Shown piece after piece: positions 22,734 to 33,224 of a stretch of DNA of 64,000 nucleotides. The DNA is from Diphasiastrum complanatum (taxonomy: Eukaryota; Streptophyta; Lycopodiopsida; Lycopodiales; Lycopodiaceae). Under the pieces are notes generated by a model. It made no database searches. It had not been told where the DNA came from and saw only the letters and a list, made by a program, of their open reading frames with translations. A program made the translations under genes and the position numbers. Location: the NCBI GenBank assembly GCA_029204225.1, contig CM055102.1:8510280-8574279 (forward strand), given 5' to 3'. Numbering within the stretch: position 1 is the first letter of the stretch; each line of letters opens with the position of its first letter.

Positions 22734-23640
22734 ATGGCATCTCAGGGAGGATATCTTCTAGAAGCCAGTGAAAGACTAAATACTTCTAATTACTCAATTT
22801 AGAAGTTCAGAATGGAGTCTATCTTGATACTCCAGGATGTTATGGATATTGTGCTTGGTGTTGAGGAGGAGCCTCAAGCACAGGCTGAAATTCTTAGGTA
22901 CAAGAAAAGAGCTAGAATGGCTCTACATTTCATTAAGATGAATGTATCTAATGAAATTTTGAGAGAGATAGGATCTTGCACTACAACCAAAGAAGCTTGG
23001 GATGCACTAAAGACCATCTATAAAGCAAAGAATACTTCTAGAATACTCACTCTTAGGAATCTGATTTTCCAAAGTTTTCAATGAAGTGAAGAGAGTGCAT
23101 CTAACTATGTTCTGAGAGTTACAGATTTACATAGAGAGCTTTCATGTGTTGGTGTTACTATTAACCAAGATGAGCTAGTTCAAGTCATACTGAATGGCTT
23201 GAGAGATGACTATGATGATCTTGTTCAGTCTTTTGCTATTAAAGAGAAGTTGTCTAATCTAGAAACTCTCCAAGGAATTCTTATTTCTGAAGAATCTAGA
23301 CAAAGCTATAATCTCTCCAGGATGAACAAACTCGAGCATGGTGGAAGTGACAAAGCCCTCTTTGTCAAAGGCAAACAGAAAGGAAGGAGTAAAAATCAGT
23401 TCTCTCAAGCATCCAACAAAGACAAAGCCAAAGATCGAGACAAAGATGGTGAAGAGGATGATACATCTCATCCTTCTAACTCAAAGACCAAGAAGAAGAA
23501 AGTGAAGTGTTTCTTCTGTGGCAAGAAGGGGCACTATGCCTCTAATTGCTTCAAGAAGAAAAACCAACTCAAGCAAGCTAATCTCTCCAAAGAGATTGAA
23601 GAAGATTATGTTGCAAGTGATGGAGAAGGATCACTTATGG
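22734..23640 (+). pseudogene. gag: gag of copia E
   Basis: The ATG at 22734 opens a copia gag: YLLEASERLNTSNYSI, then after a TAG near 22801 FRMESILILQDVMDIVLG, a block seen in all three related copia gags of the window. A second stop (TGA) lies near 23083. The UBN2-type capsid helices continue with ELVQVILNGLRDDYDDLVQ. A Lys-rich linker leads to one CCHC knuckle, CFFCGKKGHYASNC, at 23508-23549. Gag would pack element RNA in particles. Two stops make it inactive. Confidence 0.9.
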
Positions 23641-24040
23641 TGTCCAGTTTTTCTTCATCACCTTTCAAGAAAGATGGAGCTTGGTACATAGACAGTGGAG
23701 CCTATTCACATATGAGCGCCCAATAGAAGGAATTGGCAACATTCCATTGAAACTTGCTTTTTCAAAAGTTCTTTCAACTCCATACTTGTTTTATCAAGAG
23801 AAAAGATGAGATCCTTGCTGATGGATCTAGGTGTGGTGGAATTTTTAAGTTGAATTCTTATGAGAATGCAAACCTTTGTGAAGTTGCTTTGTTATCTAAG
23901 GAGGAGCTGTGGCATAGAAGGTTGGGTCATCCTAACTTTAAATCTATGTCTTCTAAGCCTTATCAGAAGTCTTTTATAAAGACTACTCATCCTTTGGAGC
24001 TTATACACTCAGATGTACTTTTTTCCTCTTCTAAAAGTAG
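23641..24040 (+). pseudogene. Protease and integrase stub of copia E
   Basis: The protease motif WYIDSGAYSHMS lies at about 23681-23716, followed by a TAG; most of the rest of the protease is deleted. From about 23800 the pre-integrase domain appears: GIFKLNSYENANLCEV and ELWHRRLGHPNFKSMS (the HHCC start). The integrase core then begins with LELIHSDVLF and stops after a few residues. The next sequence is already RT, so the catalytic core of integrase is missing, about 1 kb or more compared with intact copia elements. Confidence 0.85.
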
Positions 24041-24944
24041 GCTAGGCTTTGTGCTAAAGGTTTTGCTCAAGTTTATGGACTTGATTATGAAGAGACTTTG
24101 CCCCAGTTGCAAAGATGGTATCAATTAGAATCATAATTTCTCTTGCTTGTTTTTTCAATTGGCAAGTTCTTCAACTAGATGTCTCTAATGCATTTCTAAA
24201 TGGGTACCTAGAAGAAGAGATTTATATGGATCAGCCTATTGGGTTCATCCATGATAAAGAAAAAGCTCTTCAAAAGTTTATATGGATTGAAGCAAGCTCC
24301 AAGGTCATGGTATTCTCGACTTAACACCTTTCTTGAGTCACTAGGATTTAATCTTAGTAACTATGATCCTTCCTTATATGTCAAGTTTTTTTGATAAAGA
24401 TATTGTCATTCTTCTTATTTATGTTGATGATATCATTCTGACAGGAAGTAGTATCAAGTTAGTTGAGGAAACCAAGATTGCACTTCGAAAAGAGTTCAAG
24501 ATGCAAGATCTTGGAAAAATTCACTATATTCTAGGATTAGAGATTGACTTTCTTAAAAATAAAGCTTTTGTATGTCAATACAAGTATGCTCTTTCAATGT
24601 TAAAGAAGTTCAATATGTTGAATTGTAAGAGTATAGAAACACCTATGGAGCAAAATGTAAAGGATTCTAACAAAGGTGATGAAAGATCCTTCGTGGACAT
24701 CACACTTTTTAGAAGTCTTATAGGCTCCTTAATTTGGCTCACTATAACTAGACCTGACATAAGCTTTAGTGTTCATAAGTTGAGCCAGGCTATGCAAAAT
24801 CCTACTATCTATCATTGGAAAATGGCCAAGAGAGTGCTTAGATATATATCTTCAACTTTTGATTTTGGTTTATTGTATAAAAGTGAAGATCTTTCTATTA
24901 TTGGTTATTCTAACTCGGATTTTGCAAGTGATAAAGCAGATTGA
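24041..24944 (+). pseudogene. Reverse transcriptase of copia E
   Basis: RT begins abruptly with [15 protein letters not shown]. It continues through [19 protein letters not shown] and, after frameshifts near 24280-24390, the active site LIYVDDIILTGSS at about 24415-24455. Then come DLGKIHYILGLEI, CKSIETPME and GSLIWLTITRPDISFSV, all standard copia RT blocks. The YVDD catalytic pair is intact. Loss of frame before it, and the missing integrase, mean no full Pol can be made. Confidence 0.92.
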
Positions 24945-25384
24945 AAATCTACAAGTGCTTATGTCATATATCTTGGAGGAAACTTGATATCTTGGCTTTC
25001 CAAAAAGCAAGATACTGTATCACTCTCATCATGTGAAGCTGAGTACAAGGCACTCACTACAACAACAAAGGAAGTGCCTTGGATCAAGAGGTTACTAGTG
25101 GAACTAAAGATAATCTTGGAAGAGGATCTACCTATGATCATGTGTGATAACATTTCAGCCCAAGCCCTTGCCAACAACCCGATATTCCATGCAAGGAACA
25201 AGCATATCGAAGTTGCACATCCTTCGTGAGAGAGAAGCTCATTGGAGGGGAAATCAAATTGGAGCACATCGACACATCATCTTGCATTGCTGATATGCTC
25301 ACCAAACCTTTGAGCAAAAGTTCCTTCATCAAGCATAGAGCCAATCTTGGAGTTATACCAAGATCCATGTTTAAATCAATTTAG
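24945..25384 (+). pseudogene. RNase H of copia E
   Basis: After a TGA near 24943 the frame continues with SAYVIYLGGNLISWLSKKQ, SLSSCEAEYKAL and MIMCDNISAQALANNP. A frameshift near 25210 leads on to REKLIGGEIKLEHIDTS and ADMLTKPLSK, the usual end of copia Pol. RNase H removes RNA from the RNA-DNA hybrid. A stop near 25383 precedes the polypurine tract. Confidence 0.9.
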
Positions 25385-25385
25385 A

Positions 25386-25401
25386 TTATTTTTAGGAGGA
25401 G
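25386..25401 (+). other. Polypurine tract of copia E
   Basis: TTTTTAGGAGGAG directly precedes the 3' LTR. Confidence 0.85.
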
Positions 25402-25959
25402 TGTTAAAATTGGATAAACAAATCATATTGATTTCTTGGCTTGCTACAAATGTTTTACCATGCAAGTATGTAGCTCATAAATGCAAAATGCCAAGTTTGG
25501 CCTACATAGAACTCGAGCTACATGGTTATGTGATGTCTAGATTAAAGAATACAACTTGCATATAGTTTGTAGACATAGAATTGGCAAATTCATGCTTGTA
25601 GAAACTCGTGGCAATTCACATGCATTTATTGTAAGTGATCCATAATGACATGCAAGGCATGCACAAAGTATAATGGACACATGCATGATGATTTGTACTT
25701 TGTTAGTTAGAACTAGTACACTTGTAAAAAGTTGGTAGAATTTCATGCATGGCAAGTGACAAATGTCACATAGACTCTAGATGTCATTTTAGTTGTCATT
25801 TTGGAATGAATAGATGTGGTTCTACCTCGAGCTACCTCAAACTCCATAAATATGTATAGCTCTCCTCACAATCAATGATGAAGAACCAAAGTTTTGTAGC
25901 TACCTCATGCCATTTTGGATCTAAACTATTTTGCTTGTTATCTCTCTAGCTTTCTCTCT
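25402..25959 (+). repeat. 3' LTR of copia E, interrupted
   Basis: It starts TGTTAAAATTGG and matches the 5' LTR to TTTCTCTCT, where copia F begins with TGTGAAG. The last 235 or so bases of the LTR are not found downstream within the window. Confidence 0.93.
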
Positions 25960-26662
25960 TGTGAAGAATTGCCAAAAAATTGGCAAATCTAGCTTGATCA
26001 AAAACCATGTAGAACATTGTAAATATTGTATATAATCGGGTTCCACACATGTAAGGCCATGATGACATGTGGCAACCCACTCCTAATGTAGTTTAGGTCA
26101 AGTCCATAGGGTTGGTCATGTGATTTTGGTAGTGATTCCTAGTTTATAGGACCTAAGTCCTAGATTTAAGGTGAAAATTTGACCAACTAGCTATCTACCA
26201 AGCGTGACTCTAGGAAATAGACTAGGGTTTCATTTTAGGTCAAGGAGAGTGAGTTAACTTCTTTATTACATGCTGGAAATCCACCTAACTTCAAGAAGGA
26301 AGTCAATTTTGCTATGTATTCCCTCTCTCCATAGTGAGAAGATAGAAAATTTTTGGAGCTCATTGGCAATCTCAAGCTAGTTCACTATGTACATTGAGTT
26401 TTTGTGATCCAAATGAAACCAAATCAATTTCTACTTTCTTCTCAGGTTGAAGGCCGTACTAAAGCCTGTAGTACACACATGTGGGATCGGATTTCAATGT
26501 TTATCAATGCTTTTGATTGTTAATGCTTGTTGTTTGTCAAATTGCCATACTAGATCAACTTTTTGATGACTAGTTTTTTGATAGATTGTTAAGCAAGCAT
26601 CCAATCACTCTTGTGGATCTTTTGTAGATCCATTTATGGTCCTAAAGTACAGTACTTTCACA
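25960..26662 (+). repeat. 5' LTR of copia F
   Basis: 703 bases, TGTGAAGAATTG ... TTTCACA, followed immediately by a primer site. Related sequence is at 17960-18182. Confidence 0.85.
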
Positions 26663-26675
26663 TGGTATCAGAGCC
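26663..26675 (+). other. Primer-binding site of copia F
   Basis: TGGTATCAGAGCC adjoins the LTR end. Confidence 0.94.
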
Positions 26676-27469
26676 AAGTACAAGAACATAAGCCATTGAT
26701 CTAATGCATATCCATTTTTAGTAAGTTTTGGTGCTAAAAACTAGTATTGAGAGGGCAAGCTAGAATCTTGATTTTGGTGAGGAGATTTAATCCCAAACTT
26801 GGTAGGGGTCCAAATCCGTACTATCCACATGTGTGGGCACCTCTGAACCTGCATTTAATGCATGGTATTCATTTGATTTTAAAAAAAATTCAATTTGTGA
26901 GCTGTTAGTGTAATTTTTGGTGGAGATCCTAGGATAATCTACCAAGATCATTTGCCATTGATTAGATTTGAATTTGTTTCATGGAATCTAATTAATCTAG
27001 GCTGAGTTCAAGTCCTATTAAGGTTAAAAACAGGTCTTGAAAGTACACCAAGAAGGAAGAAAGAGATTAAGTCATTTTTTTGTCCAAAAATAGCCAAAAT
27101 TGGCAAGATTCGATTGTAAGTAGATTTCACATCATCTTATCTTCATTTCAACTTTGCGAGGGAGTGCTAGAACTGAGATTATAAGTCCATTTGTTGGATT
27201 AGAAATCTAATTTGAGTGAAAAACTACAAGAGAGAGACCTTAGTGAGTTTCTAGAGACAATCAAATCCAATTTTTGGCAAGATTTGTTTGAGAGTAGTTT
27301 TCACTTCATCTTATCTTCATTCTAACTTTGTGAGGGAGTGATAGAACTGTGATTATAAGTCCATTTGTTGGATTAGAAATCAAATTTGAGTGAAACACTG
27401 CAAGTGTGAGACCTTTGTGAGTTTCAAGTCATTCAAATCTATTTCTTGTTTGTAGAAGTCACTAGTAAG
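26676..27469 (+). other. Leader of copia F with a duplicated segment
   Basis: An imperfect direct repeat of about 110 bases, at 27105-27215 and 27270-27385, includes GGCAAGATT, CATCTTATCTTCATTC and CCATTTGTTGGATTAGAAATC. It lies between primer site and gag, where packaging signals are expected. Confidence 0.6.
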
Positions 27470-28201
27470 ATGAGATCTGCAAGAGCATACCTTCTAGAAG
27501 CTAGTGAGAGATTGAACTCTACAAATTATGCTATTTGGAAGGTTAGGATGGAGTCACTCTTGGTGATCCAAAACCTTTATGAGTTCTTGATTGAAGATGA
27601 AGATGAACCTCTAGGTGCACAGAAGTTAGCTAGATACAAGAAGAGATCTAGGCTTGCACTTCATTGTGTGAAGATGAATGTGAAAAATGATTTGTTGAGA
27701 GAAGTATCAGCATGTACTAGTGCTAAAGAGGCTTGGGAGTCTCTAAAATCAATCTATGAATCTAGCAACACTTCTAGAGTTCTTATGCTTAGTAATCAGA
27801 TTTTGCAAAGCATGAAGAGAAGTGAGGAGAGTGCACAAAATTATGTACTCAGAATCAAGTCTCTAAATAGGGAGTTGGCTTCCATTGGAGAGAAGATTCA
27901 TGATGGAGAGCTTGTACAAATTGTCCTTAATGGTCTAGGAGATGACTTTTCAAATTTGGCTCAAAGTTTTGCCATCCAAGACACTTTGCCAACTATAGAA
28001 AAACTTCACAGTGTATTAGTGGTTGAAGAGTGTAGGATGCTCCATGCAAAATCTAGGATGAGTTTCTTGTCTTTGCAGGATGGTGATGAGAAAGCCAATT
28101 TCTCATTCAAGGGAAAAAAGAAGACCAATGGAAAGAAGAAGCATCCAAAGGAGGTCAAAGAAGAGGATGATGCATCAAGCTCAAAGGACAAGTCAAAGTA
28201 G
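27470..28201 (+). CDS. gag: gag of copia F (one stop before the zinc knuckle)
   Basis: The ATG at 27470 gives an uninterrupted 243-codon frame. It has the copia gag signature: AYLLEASERLNSTNYAIWKV, then VRMESLLVIQNLYEFL, RLALHCVKMNVKNDLLREV and ELVQIVLNGLGDDFSNLAQ. The end is Lys-rich. A TAG at 28199-28201 separates it from the knuckle, FFCGKKRHYASEC at about 28208-28246, whose first Cys is now Trp and whose Gly is Arg. The stop may be a mutation or a point of readthrough into pol. It is the best preserved gag in the window. Confidence 0.85.
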   Translation: MRSARAYLLEASERLNSTNYAIWKVRMESLLVIQNLYEFLIEDEDEPLGAQKLARYKKRSRLALHCVKMNVKNDLLREVSACTSAKEAWESLKSIYESSNTSRVLMLSNQILQSMKRSEESAQNYVLRIKSLNRELASIGEKIHDGELVQIVLNGLGDDFSNLAQSFAIQDTLPTIEKLHSVLVVEECRMLHAKSRMSFLSLQDGDEKANFSFKGKKKTNGKKKHPKEVKEEDDASSSKDKSK

Positions 28202-29626
28202 AAATGGTTCTTTTGTGGAAAGAAGAGGCATTATGCATCTGAATGCTACAAGTGGCTAAGAGCACAAGTGGAGGAGGACAAACAAGGAAACCTTGCAAAG
28301 GAGGAGAAGGAGGATGAAGTAGATGTATTCTTGATGGCATCTACATCCTCACCAACAAGCAATAGCAATTCAAGAGACAATTGGTGGATCGACAGTGGGG
28401 CTAGCTCCCACATGTCTTGTGAAAAGGACTTTTTCTCAACCTTACACTCTTTCAATGCTACTAAAATGTTTGTCTTTACTGTAAATGATGAAGAGTGTAG
28501 GATTGATGGTGTTGGCACCATCTCTTTGTGTCTAGAATCCTCAAAATGCATGGATCTAGAAAATGTCCTTTATGTACCATCAATCACCAAGAATATGCTT
28601 AGTGTTGGTCTACTCTTAGAAAGTGGTTTGGATGTCCACTTTAAGCATGGTGTTTGCTTCATCTTGAAGAATGATGTTTGCATTGCAAAGGGATTTAAAC
28701 ATGGAAGATTGTTTAAGTTGGAAGCTAGAGTTGCCTTTGAAAGAATGAGCTTGGCAAAGGAGGAGATCACTCAAGAGGAGATCTTGGCAAAGTGTGATCT
28801 TGCTTGCATTGAGGAGGAGCCTCAAAAGGAGAAAGATCGTGAGGATCAGCCTCAAAGCTTGAGAGTTCCAAGGGATTCCTCAATGACAATGGCCGAGTCA
28901 TCAAATTGCATGCAAATTGTCCATTCAAGTGTGCATCTTGCAAGGGTGTTGAGCATTAGAGAGTCTACTATCTTTGAATACTTTTTGGAAAGTAGTAGTA
29001 GACATGAGGTGACTTGTTTCTTACCTTTAAGATTCATGGTGTTTATTTCTTTGTATGACAAGACAATGAAATGGGATGCATTGAAATCTACATTTGTTGT
29101 TGATAAAGCAATTTCATTAAATAACTATTTTTGTAATAGTTTGAATAGAGTCATAAAAGATGAAACATCATTTGCTTTGGAAATATTTGTGTCCACATGC
29201 CTTGTGCATGATCATTCCAATGTAAGGACCAAATATTGTCCTATTTCAATGATAGGAATAATGGTAGTGTTTTGCTCTTCAAGTAGAGATTGTAGAATCT
29301 ACTTGTTTTCCATCAAAGAAGTTGTCAATGGTGGAAATGTAATCTTTCAAGAGTGGAAGATTTGTAAACTTGAAGGAGTAGCTTTGGACCAACACCTTAT
29401 TCAATTCCTTGAAGGTTTGGAGTCAAGTCAAGTGGAGGAGCAAGCTCAAGACCCGAGGACTCCAAGAAGAACCTTGAGTACCAAGATGGAGCCATCTAGG
29501 CTCAATCAGATGGATCAAGCAAGGCGAGTTGTCTTTGGCAACATTATGTATGCACTTAATAGTTTTATTGATGTATCTTCAAGTGCACAAAATGCCTTGG
29601 AATCCATGGCTTGGCATGATGTATAG
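28202..29626 (+). CDS. Protease fused to an unknown C-terminal region, copia F
   Basis: The frame stays open for 474 codons after the gag stop. Residues 1-60 hold the zinc knuckle and acidic linker. The aspartic protease motif WWIDSGASSHMS is at 28382-28417, and the rest of the protease runs through LENVLYVPSITKNMLSVG to GRLFKLEARV near 28730. In related elements the integrase zinc finger comes next. Here it is replaced by about 297 residues with no integrase, RT or other motif I recognise: a charged start (EEEPQKEKDREDQPQ), a hydrophobic middle rich in Cys and aromatics (about 28900-29330), and a basic end (DPRTPRRTLSTKME). So long an AT-rich frame without stops is unlikely by chance, which suggests a protein that was under selection. 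Function unknown. Confidence 0.7.
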   Translation, partial: KWFFCGKKRHYASECYKWLRAQVEEDKQGNLAKEEKEDEVDVFLMASTSSPTSNSNSRDNWWIDSGASSHMSCEKDFFSTLHSFNATKMFVFTVNDEECRIDGVGTISLCLESSKCMDLENVLYVPSITKNMLSVGLLLESGLDVHFKHGVCFILKNDVCIAKGFKHGRLFKLEARVAFERMSLAKEEITQEEILAKCDLACIEEEPQKEKDREDQPQSLRVPRDSSMTMAESSNCMQIVHSSVHLARVLSIRESTIFEYFLESSSRHEVTCFLPLRFMVFISLYDKTMKWDALKSTFVVDKAISLNNYFCNSLNRVIKDETSFALEIFVSTCLVHDHSNVRTKYCPISMIGIMVVFCSSSRDCRIYLFSIKEVVNGGNVIFQEWKICKLEGVALDQHLIQFLEGLESSQVEEQAQDPRTPRRTLSTKMEPSRLNQMDQARRVVFGNIMYALNSFIDVSSSAQNALESMAWHDV

Positions 29627-29679
29627 TTTTTGAAGTGTGCTACATGTATATAGACACATTTGTGGAACATCTTGTAAGG

Positions 29680-30910
29680 GAGTCTCCACCACTCAAGATG
29701 ATATCATCCACATAGATTAGCAAGATGGTAACATCATTTCCAGCAAACTTATAATAAAGTGAATGATCATACTCATTCATAACAAAGCCATGAGAGAGTA
29801 AAAAAGTGTTAAGCTTAACCTACCAACTCCTTGGTGCTTGCTTAAGGCCATACAAACTCTTTTGGAGTAGACACACATAATTTGGCTTTGTTGATGAAAT
29901 GTAACTCTCGAGTTGTTCCATGTACACTTCCTCCTCAAGATCACCATTCAAGAATGCATTTGTAATGTCCATTTTCCATAGATCTCATCCATAAAGTATA
30001 GCAAGTAAGATGATGACTTAAATTCTTACCATCTTTGCCATGGGTGCAAAGGTCTCATCATAGTCAATCCCCATATGTGAGCCTTGAAGGTACTTGTCTT
30101 TCCCTTGATGTTCTCATTGGCTTTTGACTTGATGAAGGTCCATCATCATCACCAACTAAAGTAAGATCCTTTACATCAACATCAAGAGTAGATCCATCCA
30201 CACCTTTATCGATCATGCTTGAGACAGCTTTGGAATGTTCCCCTCATCAATGATGACTTCTATACCAACAATCATTTTGTTAGTAGAAGGAATGTAAACC
30301 TTGTAGGTTTTACTCACCTCATTATATCCAACAAAAATACCTGTTCTTGACGATGGATCCTCCTTGGTCCTATCATCAAGAGTAATGTTGACATAGCATG
30401 TGCATCCAAAGGTTCTTAGAAAGTTGACACTTGGTCTTCTCTTGAATAGCATCTCAAAAGGTGTCCTTCCATCCAAAATAGCACTCGGCCACCTATAGTA
30501 CAAGAAATTGGCATACAACAAAGCTTGATCCCAAAATTTATCAAGATTAGCACTTAACCTCATGGCTTTAGCACTTTCACATAAAGTCTTATTCTTCCTT
30601 TTGGCCACTCCATTTTGTTGTGGGGTCCTTGATGTTGTATACTCCCTTTTGATCCCATGCTCATCACAAAAGGCCTTGAACTTGGTAGATATGTATGCAC
30701 CACCATTGTCACTCCTTAAGCACTTGATCTTTGTGGAAAATTGGTTCTCCTTTGCATTCTTGAACTTGATAAATACACTATACACTTCATCCTTGCTAGT
30801 AGATAGATCCAACAAAATCTACTAAAATCATCAATGAATGTTACATACATCTCAGCTCCACTATTGCTAATTGTAGTAAATCCATGAATATTTGAATGTA
30901 CAAGTAAAAA
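29680..30910 (-). pseudogene. Copia G: integrase core and RT fragment, minus strand
   Basis: Reading the minus strand, integrase starts near 30905 with GAEMYVTFIDDFSRFCW. It continues in an open frame at 30815-30213 with CLRSDNGGAYIS (second Asp), RTPQQNGVAKRKNKT (catalytic Glu replaced in part by decay: expected NGVAERKN) and GRTPFEMLFKRRPSV. RT follows with an internal deletion near 30150-30200. It shows [18 protein letters not shown], a KQAPRSW block, and LIYVDDIILSGG near 29700-29720. The fragment ends against copia F. The Glu-to-Lys change in the integrase motif would by itself inactivate it. Confidence 0.85.
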
Positions 30911-31059
30911 ATATAATTTTCTCAGGTTTCCTGCTATTTGTCTTTTGATAATATTCTATAGACTACTAACACTTGAACATTAGGATACATATGTTTCTTT
31001 GGTGCAACTTGGTGTGCATTTGTGCTCGTGCCTGCTGAAAAGACCGCAATCTAGTTCAA

Positions 31060-31490
31060 TGGTGCACTTGTGCTAGCTCTAAATGGACAATTTTTTTCGC
31101 AATGTCTTATCCGCACTTGCGGCAAGAGGGCATATAAACTCTGGACATTCAGCAATCATGTGTCCTTCTCTACATCCATAACATCCATAAAGTCTGCCCC
31201 CTTGACATTGTGGTTGTGTAGCATATGTGACGTAATACTCATTAATGGCAAGATCGATGAAAGATTCATCAAGTCCATACCATTGTTTCATTTTGTGTTG
31301 AAAAAATATTTTAATTTCTGCCATCGTGAGCTTCACGTAGGCTGATTTATTATTACTCAGCCCTGGTGGTGCTGGTAGTGCCATTCTGTGTTGCTGAGGG
31401 ATAGTCCAAGCCTTAGTGTTGCATTAGGTGCTCCTTTATGGTAAGTATAAGAGGTCTAGAACTGAGCCCTTTTCTCTTGTATGATCCTTG
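31060..31490 (-). pseudogene. gag: gag fragment of gypsy C family, minus strand
   Basis: The minus-strand frame at 31384-31079 (MALPAPPGLSNN, INEYYVTYATQPQCQGG, CYGCREGHMIAEC) is homologous to 10390-10640 of gypsy C. Homology continues without a clean frame to about 31490. Only the linker and one CCHC knuckle are left. It shows that the gypsy C family has at least two copies here. Confidence 0.8.
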
Positions 31491-31963
31491 GATTGTAGAG
31501 GTAGTAAGTAGTGTTGTGCGAAGACTTAGATCAGTCAGGTGTGAGAGAAAATTGGCCTGAACTTTTTCTGAATATTTTGCAGAAATTAGTGGTTTTCTAG
31601 CTGTTTTGACAGTTTTTTAGTTTTTTATTTTTGAAGGATTTTGGTACTTTATCAAGGTATTTCCTTTCTCTAATCCTCTCATTATAGTACTTTCAAACAA
31701 AAAATAACAAAAAAAAAAAAAAAAACACTAATTGCTAATTTTTGCTCTAAACTACCCCTAGACCATACCTAAATAAAATCGAAAAGCAAGCTAAGATATA
31801 AAAGAAATGCTAATCTACCCTCCAACAATGGCTCCAAAAAATTGTATCTCCAAGTACTTGTCATGCGTAAGTTCGTTCCCAAGGAATAGTGCTTTCTCTT
31901 GTGTGGTTAGCTTGGGTCAATGGCTTTCCTATCTAACTACCCCTAGTTAACCACCTAACTAGT
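31491..31963. other. Unassigned stretch with an A-rich run
   Basis: No coding homology. An A-rich segment lies at 31697-31727. The right side meets the copia H LTR. Confidence 0.4.
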
Positions 31964-32228
31964 TGTGAGAGATTTCAACTAGTTTAGTCAAAATTGTTAC
32001 ATTTGTTCATATGACATTTGAGGCCAATTTCATATTAGACTTAGAGTTTGACTTTTCAAAGTTGTATTAGTCTAAAAGCATTTGTCAAAACACTTTTGGA
32101 AAGTGTGGGAAAGTGTAGAACATGAGTTTTGGAGGGATTCAATTTGAGTAATAGAAACATTGAATCTAGCCACAACAATAGTAGGGTTTTTCATTATGGA
32201 GGGATTCAATACTTAGGTTTGGACCAGC

Positions 32229-32237
32229 TATAAAAGG
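32229..32237 (+). promoter_or_regulatory. TATA box in copia H LTR
   Basis: TATAAAAGG is kept in the minus-strand sister LTR (near 37477-37486). The downstream region in both is pyrimidine-rich. Confidence 0.6.
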
Positions 32238-32256
32238 TTGTAACTCATGGGAAGAG

Positions 32257-32260
<4 letters not shown>

Positions 32261-32309
<49 letters not shown>
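32261..32309. repeat. (CT)n run in copia H LTR, about 24 units
   Basis: The sister LTR has only an imperfect short CT stretch at the same place, so this run expanded within one copy. Confidence 0.95.
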
Positions 32310-32311
<2 letters not shown>

Positions 32312-32626
32312 GCTTATACATGGTTCTCTTGGGTTCTACTATCCATTGGTGCACTATACTTGTGATATCTTGCAATTTTATGTGTAGAATGCTTATTAAA
32401 TGCTATTTTCAGATCCACATGTGTGAAATACAATATCTTCATGTTATTGTACAAACAAGAACATTATTGTTTTGGTTAATGCTTGATCAAGATCTATTAG
32501 ATTTCGCATCTCATTCTTAGAGTAGATGCTGATTTTTTCTACATTGGCAAGATAGGTGAGTTGTTGTCTTTCTAACCCAAGATCATGTTATGGATTTAGA
32601 TCCTAATTGATTTAAAATCTTTCACA

Positions 32627-32638
32627 TGGGATCAAAGC
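32627..32638 (+). other. Decayed primer-binding site of copia H
   Basis: TGGGATCAAAGC follows the LTR end; the expected form is TGGTATCAGAGC. Position and partial match support it. Confidence 0.7.
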
Positions 32639-33224
32639 TTGTGTTTCAGGTTATGAAGGAGTAATTCACAATCTATCAATGCTAGAGCATGCTAGATTAA
32701 ATTCTACACCAAAATCGAGTTTCTTGCATATGTAGATTGGATCTTTTGTAGAGCAAAACTCTATTTAGGGTTATATTCTTGATCAATTCCAATTTCACAC
32801 ATTAATTACTAGAAATGGCTGATTTTCAGAGCATTGGAAAAGCCTAAGTGGTGGCTACAAGATTTCATATCCAGTTTTAGGCAATTGCATATAAATTTTG
32901 AAATAATCAATTTTTTGTAATTTTGTCAAAACTCTAATTTTGATTGGATCTCTAGATTGTGAGGTTACTGAACTTCATTTGAGTGTGCTTCAATCTTAGG
33001 AAGTGGCAAGAGTCATTAGATTGAGGATAGATCATAGATTGATCAAGATTTCACTATTCTATGTGTTGATTTGCTTGGTATAAGTGCTAGAAGATAATTG
33101 AGTAGTTTCATATATTTGTGATTTCCTTTTGAAAATATTTGTTGTTGTTCAAAGGAGTGCTTTGTGCATTGACACAAGTTGAAAGAGAGGATCAGGTCAT
33201 TGCTACATCGATACATCAAGTGGA

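Larger units (their letters stand above)
21176..25959 (+). mobile_element. Copia E: Ty1/copia retrotransposon with two LTRs
   Basis: The order is LTR, primer site, leader, gag, protease, stub of integrase, RT, RNase H, polypurine tract and LTR. Integrase before RT is the Ty1/copia order. About 13 differences are visible over the 558 bases shared by the LTRs, roughly 2%, making this the youngest-looking element here apart from its own interrupter. Most of integrase is deleted, and gag and RNase H have stops. The 3' LTR is broken at 25959 by the LTR of copia F. Confidence 0.93.
25960..29640 (+). mobile_element. Copia F: non-standard copia element nested in copia E
   Basis: LTR (25960-26662), primer site, leader, gag, then protease fused to a long frame with no integrase or RT. 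No 3' LTR is seen. The plus-strand element gives way near 29640-29690 to the minus-strand copia G. It inserted after copia E, whose LTR it splits. Confidence 0.82.
31964..32626 (+). repeat. 5' LTR of copia H
   Basis: 663 bases, starting TGTGAGAGATT and ending TTTCACA before a decayed primer site. It matches the LTR at 37117-37744 on the minus strand. TATAAAAGG at 32229-32237 is a probable promoter box, and a long CT run starts some 25 bases downstream. Confidence 0.85.

Noticed and set aside
32166-32375. Arg-Glu repeat protein on the minus strand
   Set aside because: It is a reading of the (CT)n microsatellite.
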